A DNA stretch of 11,541 bases. Origin: Acidobacteriaceae bacterium (GTDB taxonomy: Bacteria > Acidobacteriota > Terriglobia > Terriglobales > Acidobacteriaceae). Shown piece after piece: positions 6,333 to 11,541 of the stretch (its first letter is position 1; each line of letters opens with the position of its first letter). The position numbers and the translations under genes were made by a program. Under the pieces are notes generated by a model that saw only the letters and a list, made by a program, of their open reading frames with translations, had not been told where the DNA came from and made no database searches. Location: assembly GCA_003132825.1 (NCBI GenBank), contig PKYX01000290.1, positions 11,620 through 23,160 on the forward strand, given 5' to 3'.

Positions 6333-6353
6333 ATGCGTTCCTCGGAGATATTC

Positions 6354-6369
6354 TGTGACGAATGTCACA
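6354..6369. promoter_or_regulatory. CRP/FNR-family binding site, perfect palindrome
   Basis: TGTGACGAATGTCACA is a perfect 16-base dyad and fits the CRP consensus TGTGA-N6-TCACA at all ten defined positions. Its centre (6361.5) lies 43 bases ahead of the ATG at 6318, which suits class II activation of the DUF3592-like gene. Regulators of the CRP/FNR superfamily in other phyla often use closely related palindromes, so which member binds is open. Confidence 0.6.
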
Positions 6370-6378
6370 AAGCCGGCC

Positions 6379-6387
6379 TGTGGATAA
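6379..6387 (-). promoter_or_regulatory. Perfect DnaA-box 9-mer
   Basis: TTATCCACA on the minus strand is identical to the strict DnaA-box consensus. It sits 10 bases beyond the CRP-like palindrome. A second, weaker copy in the same orientation lies at 6421-6429 (CAATCCACA, seven of nine). With no AT-rich unwinding region and no dnaA or dnaN nearby, it is more likely a DnaA-responsive or DnaA-titrating site, or chance, than an origin. Confidence 0.35.
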
Positions 6388-6612
6388 GAGCCTGAAAACT
6401 GAAGTGCCCCACCTGGGGTCTGTGGATTGTCCCGCAGGAACATCACGAGCGAGAGACGTGGAAATGTGGTGATCGGTCAACGCGCGGCCCTGACAATCCA
6501 ATGCTACCGAGCTTCCGAGAGTCGCCGCGATGCACCACCATCGGTACGTCCCGGTCTGCACGAATGGCCGTGGTTAGGGCTGAAGCTGTGGACGTGCATT
6601 GGCTCAGGGTTT

Positions 6613-7035
6613 TTAATTGAAACAGCCGCGTGTGAACCATTCGGTTCCCGCGTGGAAGTGCAGGATGGAGCCGTAGACTGCTCCGGTGTAGGCCCCAGGC
6701 TCGAAATGTTTGCGGTGAAGTAGGTAATCGAATGCCGAAAGTCCCGCCGCAATTCCAAGGTTCTCCGCATACAGCTGACCACGAGTGGGATGGTAGGAAA
6801 GGTCCGTGTTCCCCTCGACGCAGTTCGGGTGCGCGAGACCCTGGTGAGTGACCTCCACGTCGTAAACCACGGATGTAAGCAGTATGGCATGAGCCGCGAA
6901 AAAGGTTCGCTTAAACAGTTTGGCATGGCTCGGGGCATCGGGCAGGGGCGCTCGCGAAGTGACCGTCGCACCGGGCATGATCTGTTGCGCGGTGCAGGTT
7001 ACCGAGAGCAGAAGAAGCAGACACAATGACTTCAT
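6613..7035 (-). CDS. Exported or membrane-associated His-rich protein, function unknown
   Basis: From the ATG at 7035 the protein has 140 residues. MKSLCLLLLLSVTCTA is a typical short signal peptide, probably cut after A16. The residues before C14 do not make a good lipobox. A proline-rich linker is followed by three weakly hydrophobic stretches at about 44-57, 93-106 and 116-128. Nine histidines occur in the mature part, several in conspicuous contexts: YDVEVTHQGLAH (58-69), then C72 and E74, LLHRKH (105-110) and ILHFHAGTEWF (124-134). Clustered His, Asp, Glu and Cys hint at metal binding or a small membrane enzyme; this is inference. The family was not recognised with certainty. A longer version starting at GTG 7146 would put 37 polar residues before the signal peptide and is rejected. 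No good ribosome binding site is visible. Confidence 0.7.
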   Translation of the reverse strand: MKSLCLLLLLSVTCTAQQIMPGATVTSRAPLPDAPSHAKLFKRTFFAAHAILLTSVVYDVEVTHQGLAHPNCVEGNTDLSYHPTRGQLYAENLGIAAGLSAFDYLLHRKHFEPGAYTGAVYGSILHFHAGTEWFTRGCFN

Positions 7036-7271
7036 GTTCAGTTTTTCGGCAGGATTGCCGGTGGCTGGAGTTAGAAAGCTCTTAGAGGAGCCGACCGAGG
7101 GCCGTATCTCTATCGGAGGGCGCGTGGAATTGTTCGGATGACGCACGCCCTGCCGGTGAGCGCTTGGTACGGGGGGCTTGCCGCGGGAAAAATAGCGGAG
7201 GCGCTAAGGGTTGCGGATTGCCCGATCTGTGGTCGGGGCTAAGAGAAAATGGCGGCGGGATGGTTCATCAT

Positions 7272-7280
7272 TGCTATACT
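7272..7280 (+). promoter_or_regulatory. Candidate extended -10 promoter for the hydrolase
   Basis: TGCTATACT fits the extended -10 form TGnTATAAT, with five of six matches in the hexamer. No good -35 lies 16-18 bases upstream, which extended -10 promoters can tolerate. It would give a leader of about 138 bases. Confidence 0.35.
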
Positions 7281-7408
7281 CCCGACTCCGGAATGCTGTT
7301 CCCTTGGCGCCAGCCAGGCAAGAGCCCAGCGATCCCTGACCAGCTAGTGGACTGCAGCGTGGTGGCGAAGTTGAAAGAACAAAGAGAATCTTCACGCGAG
7401 CGGTATTT

Positions 7409-7417
7409 AAGGAGGGG
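7409..7417 (+). promoter_or_regulatory. Strong ribosome binding site that decides the hydrolase start
   Basis: AAGGAGGGG lies seven bases before ATG 7425, which opens a signal peptide. This rules out the in-frame start at 7164. Confidence 0.85.
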
Positions 7418-7424
7418 TCTAACC

Positions 7425-8399
7425 ATGAAGTATCGAAGGGCGATCAGCCCACGAATAGTGCCCTTGGTTCTCACGCTGCTTCTTGTTCTCTCCACGATCG
7501 CTCATTCTCAAGCGCACAACCTTCAGCCGAGCATTCGCACCTACAAAACAGTCGGTGCGACCGAGCTCAAAGCCCATGTCTTTATGCCGACAGACTCCAT
7601 TCCGGGTAAATTGCGTCCGGCAATAGTCTTGCTTCACGGAGGCGGCTGGAACGCTGGCAGTCCGGAGTGGACATACGACGACGCCAAGCGGTTCGTCGGG
7701 TTAGGGACGGTTGCCATAGCAGGGGAATACCGTCTGTCGGACCAGAAAAGTATCACCCCTCTCGAAGCTATGGCGGATGCGCGAGATCTAGTTCGTTGGG
7801 TACGCCAAAATGCCAAAGATCTGGCCGTTGATCCCCATCGGATTGCAATCTATGGAGTTTCTGCGGGGGGACATCTGGCTGCTGCGGCGGCAGTCTTTCC
7901 TCACCAGGAGGAAAATAAGCTAAGTGCTGTTCCCGATGCTTTGATTCTGGTCTCGCCCGCGGTCTCGATCGTCGACGACCATTGGCCGCAGGTGCTTCTA
8001 GGCACGCGCGCCCCAGTGAAGGACATCTCTCCCGCGGAAAATATCAGTAAGAAGCTACCGCCAATTCTTATCATTGAGGGCGCAGCCGATACCGAAACCC
8101 CGTTGGTTGCGGTGCAACGTTTTTGTGAACGAGCCAGACAGATGGGCGGAACATGCGAACTTCACGTCTATCCTGGGCTCGGACACATACTCTCCCGGAA
8201 TCTTGACCCGCACGCTCAGGAGGAAGGTCCTTTTGATCCAGATCCGGCGGCGGTCACGGACGCGCACGCAAAGGAAGACGCATTTCTGGCTCGAATCGGT
8301 TATACCAATCAGAAGGAGCCGTCATATACTCGAGATCCGTCCCACCCGTCGTCGTTCTTTACTTCTTCAGTTCCGGCTGGCGGCGGCTACCTGCAATAA
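7425..8399 (+). CDS. Exported alpha/beta hydrolase (carboxylesterase/lipase-like)
   Basis: A 324-residue protein with an N-terminal signal peptide: basic KYRR, hydrophobic core about 11-26, probable cleavage after AHSQA (residue 30). The hydrolase fold follows. HGGGW (71-75) is the oxyanion-hole motif of the HSL/BD-FAE branch. The nucleophile is S146 in GVSAGG, the acid D222 in EGAADTETP, and the base H254 in PGLGH. The triad is complete, so it should cleave esters in the periplasm or outside; the substrate is unknown. Homology proper ends near DAFLARIGY. The last 30 or so residues (NQKEPSYTRDPSHPSSFF onwards) look low-complexity and may be read-through past a lost stop. It stands alone, divergent from the exported His-rich protein and convergent with the small membrane protein 43 bases downstream. 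Confidence 0.92.
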   Translation: MKYRRAISPRIVPLVLTLLLVLSTIAHSQAHNLQPSIRTYKTVGATELKAHVFMPTDSIPGKLRPAIVLLHGGGWNAGSPEWTYDDAKRFVGLGTVAIAGEYRLSDQKSITPLEAMADARDLVRWVRQNAKDLAVDPHRIAIYGVSAGGHLAAAAAVFPHQEENKLSAVPDALILVSPAVSIVDDHWPQVLLGTRAPVKDISPAENISKKLPPILIIEGAADTETPLVAVQRFCERARQMGGTCELHVYPGLGHILSRNLDPHAQEEGPFDPDPAAVTDAHAKEDAFLARIGYTNQKEPSYTRDPSHPSSFFTSSVPAGGGYLQ

Positions 8400-8442
8400 G
8401 CGACCGGTCGTTGGAAGCGCCCCTTCGAGCCGCCTCGTCGAC

Positions 8443-8805
8443 CTATTTCCCGGTAAACTTCGCGCTAGCCAAGATCGTCCAAGCAAGATCCACGACGAAA
8501 AGTGCAACCACAACGTCGCCCAGTCGCTTCGACAATACGCTCTGCGTCATCAGCTGAACCACCCCCCACAGCAGGAAGGTCGCCGCAAGCAGCAGATTCT
8601 TCAGGAGTTCCGTCCATCGTGGACGAACCATCGCCTGAACCACTAGGAACGACAGCCCCACGGCCAACAACGGCACAGCTGAAATGGTTGCTGCGGAAAG
8701 CCCGCGGGCAACTCCTGTTCTTGCGTCCCGTAACAGCAAGCCGAGAGTGGAAGCCAATGCCAAACCAACCAGTGCGATTGCCAGCCAGCGTAGTATCTTG
8801 TTCAT
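8443..8805 (-). CDS. Small four-helix membrane protein, function unknown
   Basis: A 120-residue hydrophobic protein with four probable transmembrane helices at about 6-25, 36-58, 69-88 and 97-113. Short basic loops (RDARTGVAR, RPRW, SKR) separate them and a polar tail KFTGK closes it. No catalytic motif or known family was recognised. The start ATG is the first Met and opens a good helix, but no strong Shine-Dalgarno sequence precedes it. It lies 111 bases downstream of the serine/threonine kinase gene on the same strand, so co-transcription is possible, and it converges with the hydrolase gene. Composition and helix pattern make it a credible real gene. Confidence 0.65.
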   Translation of the reverse strand: MNKILRWLAIALVGLALASTLGLLLRDARTGVARGLSAATISAVPLLAVGLSFLVVQAMVRPRWTELLKNLLLAATFLLWGVVQLMTQSVLSKRLGDVVVALFVVDLAWTILASAKFTGK

Positions 8806-8916
8806 TCTAGACAGGAATGACCTCGGTCCGATTCGCTAAAGCGCAGCCATTCCGCAACTTACATGAGCTGACTCTGGACTTGCAAGCCGCGACGATGTGC
8901 ATGTAGGCGAGTCCCG

Positions 8917-11541
8917 CTATTGCAGCTTGGCGTACTCCGCCTTGGCTTCCCTCAGGACGGGCATGTCGGGATCGGCCTCACTCCAGAGTTCGAGGAAATC
9001 GTGATATGCCCCAAGGGCTTTTACCGGATCACCGCTGCGAGCGAAGGCGCGGGCAAGGCCCAACCGGGCCAGAGTCGCGAGCGGAGAATTCAGCACCATG
9101 CCGGAATGGTCGATGAGCTTCTGGAATTCTACGGCGGCTTTGGCTCCATCACCCGCCGCAAGATAGGCATAGCCGCGGACGTAAGCCGGGTAAATGGTTG
9201 TGACGGACAGCGGCGGAGGGCTGGCAAAGTCCAACGTGGCGGCGGAGTCCAGATCGGCAATCGCTTTCGACGATTGCCCCTGGTGAAGGTCAACCTCCGC
9301 GCGAATGACGGGGAGCCAGTATCTCTGGACAAAAGTGCCCTTCGGCCACTGCTCGTCGAGTTCGTGACCGAGTGCTTCCGCCTGCTTCAAGTCGCCAATC
9401 TGGGCGGCCGCGAGCGCCGTCAGCGTTACCACATCCTCTCCCCGCAAGAGTTTTTGCGCTTGTGAAACACGCGCTCGCGCGAGCGCAGAATTTCCGACAT
9501 CGGCCTCGCGGACGGCGGCTTCGGCGAGGCAAGTGGCGGCTGACTCTTTATCTCCTTCCAGCTGCATAAGGTTTGCGGCGGCGCCCGCCAGTTCATCGGC
9601 TTTTGCGAAGCGGCCATAGTAAGCCTCGGTATTGGCCTGCTGGGTGAGTAAGCGCATTTGCGCTCCGGGAACGTCGGAGGATTGCGCGAGGATACGCTGC
9701 ATCGCTGCCCTATCGCCGCCAAGAAACGCCCGCAAGTAGTTGACCTGCAATAATTGCTCGGTCCGAAACTTGCGATTTTCGGCTTCCGTGAGAACCGCCG
9801 CCGCATCCTCCACCCGGTTCAGAGCCAGCAACTGGGTTGCGAGATTGGAATACGTACTCGCTCGGGTGGGATCGAGGGTCAAAGCTGCACGCAGACTATT
9901 GACTGCCTGTTCATAGCGGCCCAGCTCGCCCGCGGTCGTGCCAAGCTGATTCAATGCGCCGGCCGATTGGGGATAGTTTTGAACCGCCAATTCGTATACC
10001 TGAGCCGCCTTCTCCTCTTCGCCGGTTACGTAGAGGTAGTACCGCGATTCGATCGACAGCCTCTCCGCCTCCGTCACCCGCTCCCTGAGTTCGTAAGCCT
10101 TGGTAGCGTTCTTTCGCGCAAGTTCTTCTTCACCCAGGTTGTGATAGATCGTCGCCATCGCCCCATACGCCATGGCAAAGTTCGGATCCAAATCAAGAGC
10201 TCTTTGGAGAAGCGGAAGGCAGGCACGGTCTCCTTTCTTGTCCCAGATGGAAAGAGCCGTTCCGTAGGCGTTGAGAGCATCGAGCGAAGGCGTAGTGGCC
10301 TGTTCCAGTGGAACATCAAACTTCTGCACCGTGGCCAGCGATTCGCCCAGTTCGCGGCGCAGCTTGGACGCCGCCTCGCCGAGTGCGTCTAGCACTCTCT
10401 CCTTGGTCGCCGCAGTCGCCTGTTCCTGCGCCAGCGTGTCTCCGTTCTGGCAATTTACTGCCTTGAGTCCCAGCACATATTCGCTGCCCAGACTGTCAAT
10501 CGATCCGGAAAGGTAGGCTTTGCTGCCCGCCCTCTGGCAAAGCTCGCGGGCCACGTCGGGCGTCAGTTTCGCGCCGGCAGGACGGGTCATCTGTTGCAAG
10601 GTCTTTGCGACCTCGCTATCGGAGAGCACATTCAGGAAAGGCGATTGCCGTAGGGAAATGCTGAGCGCTGTCTCCAACGTATCGTCGAACACCCCATCGC
10701 CAGTTTTATTGTCGAAATCGGAGAGAACGATGGTGTCTTTATCCGTGAGCTTGGTGGCTGTGCGATGCGAAAAGAGATAGCCTGCCGCGGTGAGCACCCC
10801 AAGCACAATCACGGCCATTATGATCCACGTGCCACGCCCGGCCTTCGACGCCGCCAATCCCACTCCTGCAACAGATTGGTGCGATTCCGTGTCCCGTTTC
10901 AGCCGTTGTATGTCGGTGCGAATGTCCGACGCATGCTGATAACGTAGACTCCGGTCTTTCTCCAGGCACTTGTGGATGATTTCTTCGAGCTTCGGGGGAA
11001 TGTCTGGGTTCAGTCGAACGAGGGGAACAGGAGCACGGTTCAGGATGGCGTCAAAGACCATCCCCTCACTCTCTCCGCGGAACGGCAACGCCCCGGTCGC
11101 CATCTCGTACAGCACTGCACCGAAGGAGAACAGGTCAGTGCGAGCATCGAGTTCCTTGGCTCGCACTTGCTCTGGCGACATGTAGGCGATCGTCCCCAGC
11201 ATTGCCCCCGGACTTGTCAGATGTTCCTCAAAGTCGAGGGTCGGGGCGCTCGTGGCCGCGCTTTCCGCCTTGAGAAACGTCTTTGCCAGCCCGAAATCAA
11301 GAATCTTCGCCTGACCTCTGTTGGTGACAAAGATGTTGGCTGGCTTGATGTCACGATGGACAATCCCTTTCGAATGTGCCGCATCGAGAGCATCGGCGAT
11401 CTGAATACCGAGATCAAGCACCGCCTCTATCTCCAGCCGCTTACCAACAACGCGGTGCCGGAGGGTTTGTCCCTCTAGCAGTTCCATGGCGATGAAGGTT
11501 CGCCCATCGGCTCCATCGATCTCGTAAATGGTGCAGATGTT
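8917..11541 (-). CDS. Membrane serine/threonine protein kinase with TolB-like and TPR domains (5' end outside window)
   Basis: The visible 874 residues begin inside the kinase N-lobe, at [10 protein letters not shown] just before the hinge; start, P-loop and VAIK lysine lie beyond the edge. Numbering from the Met at 11487: hinge MELLEGQTL, catalytic loop HRDIKPAN (44-51) with D46, DFG at 64-66, APE-equivalent SPE at 104-106 and [13 protein letters not shown]. The sequence fits an active Hanks-type (PknB-like) kinase. One transmembrane helix follows at about 221-240. Next comes a TolB-like N-terminal domain ([20 protein letters not shown], about 253-390), then a long TPR array (about 405-850; clear units near 424-456, 506-539 and 541-573). 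The tail is therefore probably periplasmic, sensing or scaffolding. This layout is very common in Acidobacteriota. The Met at 11487 is internal and not the start. Confidence 0.93.
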   Translation of the reverse strand, partial: NICTIYEIDGADGRTFIAMELLEGQTLRHRVVGKRLEIEAVLDLGIQIADALDAAHSKGIVHRDIKPANIFVTNRGQAKILDFGLAKTFLKAESAATSAPTLDFEEHLTSPGAMLGTIAYMSPEQVRAKELDARTDLFSFGAVLYEMATGALPFRGESEGMVFDAILNRAPVPLVRLNPDIPPKLEEIIHKCLEKDRSLRYQHASDIRTDIQRLKRDTESHQSVAGVGLAASKAGRGTWIIMAVIVLGVLTAAGYLFSHRTATKLTDKDTIVLSDFDNKTGDGVFDDTLETALSISLRQSPFLNVLSDSEVAKTLQQMTRPAGAKLTPDVARELCQRAGSKAYLSGSIDSLGSEYVLGLKAVNCQNGDTLAQEQATAATKERVLDALGEAASKLRRELGESLATVQKFDVPLEQATTPSLDALNAYGTALSIWDKKGDRACLPLLQRALDLDPNFAMAYGAMATIYHNLGEEELARKNATKAYELRERVTEAERLSIESRYYLYVTGEEEKAAQVYELAVQNYPQSAGALNQLGTTAGELGRYEQAVNSLRAALTLDPTRASTYSNLATQLLALNRVEDAAAVLTEAENRKFRTEQLLQVNYLRAFLGGDRAAMQRILAQSSDVPGAQMRLLTQQANTEAYYGRFAKADELAGAAANLMQLEGDKESAATCLAEAAVREADVGNSALARARVSQAQKLLRGEDVVTLTALAAAQIGDLKQAEALGHELDEQWPKGTFVQRYWLPVIRAEVDLHQGQSSKAIADLDSAATLDFASPPPLSVTTIYPAYVRGYAYLAAGDGAKAAVEFQKLIDHSGMVLNSPLATLARLGLARAFARSGDPVKALGAYHDFLELWSEADPDMPVLREAKAEYAKLQ

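Larger units (their letters stand above)
6319..6612. promoter_or_regulatory. Upstream region of the DUF3592-like gene with regulatory sites
   Basis: These 294 bases lie between two minus-strand genes. They hold a CRP/FNR-type palindrome (6354-6369) and two DnaA-box-like 9-mers (6379-6387, 6421-6429). The part from about 6430 to 6612 shows nothing recognisable. No terminator hairpin with a T-run was found after the upstream gene. Confidence 0.5.
7036..7424. promoter_or_regulatory. Divergent promoter region between exported protein and hydrolase
   Basis: This 389-base stretch separates two divergent genes. On the plus side it contains a candidate extended -10 element (7272-7280) and the hydrolase ribosome binding site (7409-7417). 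Near 7049-7062 CGGCA-GGAT-TGCCG forms a small inverted repeat just upstream of the start of the minus-strand gene. The frame of the hydrolase is open back to 7164 but that segment shows no domain. Nothing else is recognisable. Confidence 0.45.

Noticed and set aside
6354..6429. Replication origin suggested by DnaA-box-like sequences
   Set aside because: Only one perfect and one weak box, no AT-rich unwinding stretch, and no dnaA, dnaN, parA or gidA-type genes in the window.
6319..6561. Longer version of the DUF3592-like protein starting at 6561
   Set aside because: The extra residues match no family and overlap a perfect CRP-like palindrome and a DnaA box, so the stretch reads better as promoter.
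6983..7035. Lipoprotein reading of the exported His-rich protein (cysteine at residue 14)
   Set aside because: The residues before the cysteine (LSVT) do not fit a lipobox; cleavage after A16 by signal peptidase I is a better fit.
7036..7146. GTG start at 7146 for the exported His-rich protein
   Set aside because: It would place 37 polar residues ahead of a clear signal peptide.
7164..7424. Upstream start for the hydrolase at 7164
   Set aside because: It would bury the signal peptide 87 residues inside the protein; AAGGAGGGG directly before ATG 7425 is decisive.
1..11541. CRISPR array, insertion sequence, prophage, tRNA or rRNA
   Set aside because: No regularly spaced repeats, transposase or phage motifs, or tRNA/rRNA-like sequences were seen on either strand.

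Overview
The window looks like chromosomal DNA of a GC-rich environmental bacterium, most likely an acidobacterium (Acidobacteriota). The main clue is the large serine/threonine kinase at the right end. Its lobe junction (NICTIYEI, then [12 protein letters not shown]), single transmembrane helix, TolB-like domain and TPR tail form an architecture that is very abundant in that phylum. This assignment is inference; there is no rRNA gene or marker protein here.

Left part (1-5111): the 5' end of a cold-shock protein gene, then a dense two-component and c-di-GMP signalling region. On the minus strand an HPt phosphotransfer protein and a REC-GGDEF diguanylate cyclase form a two-gene operon with an ATGA overlap. 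About 0.8 kb away, on the plus strand, lies a second operon: an Rcp1-like single-domain response regulator, a soluble REC-HisKA-HATPase kinase with a degenerate GGDEF-like tail, and another single-domain response regulator. Just before the Rcp1-like gene sits only the last part of another histidine kinase, a decayed remnant where a cognate kinase would be expected. The window holds four REC domains, one HPt and one active-looking kinase but no DNA-binding output domain. The visible output is c-di-GMP synthesis. A likely flow is kinase to a stand-alone REC, to HPt His94, to REC-GGDEF Asp73, but the wiring is inferred.

Middle part (5112-7035): a hairpin-rich spacer, then three small minus-strand genes: a DUF3037-family protein, a one-helix DUF3592-like protein, and an exported His-rich protein of unknown function. 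The region upstream of the DUF3592-like gene holds a perfect CRP/FNR-type palindrome (TGTGA-N6-TCACA). Its spacing fits a class II activator site driving a nearly leaderless transcript. A perfect DnaA-box 9-mer and a weaker copy lie beside it.

Right part (7036-11541): an exported alpha/beta hydrolase with a strong ribosome binding site on the plus strand, a convergent small four-helix membrane protein, and the serine/threonine kinase on the minus strand, which runs off the right edge.

No tRNA, rRNA, insertion sequence, phage gene or CRISPR array was seen. The least explained parts are the degenerate GGDEF-like tail on the histidine kinase, the kinase remnant with its roughly 580-base non-coding approach, and the CRP/DnaA-like site cluster.
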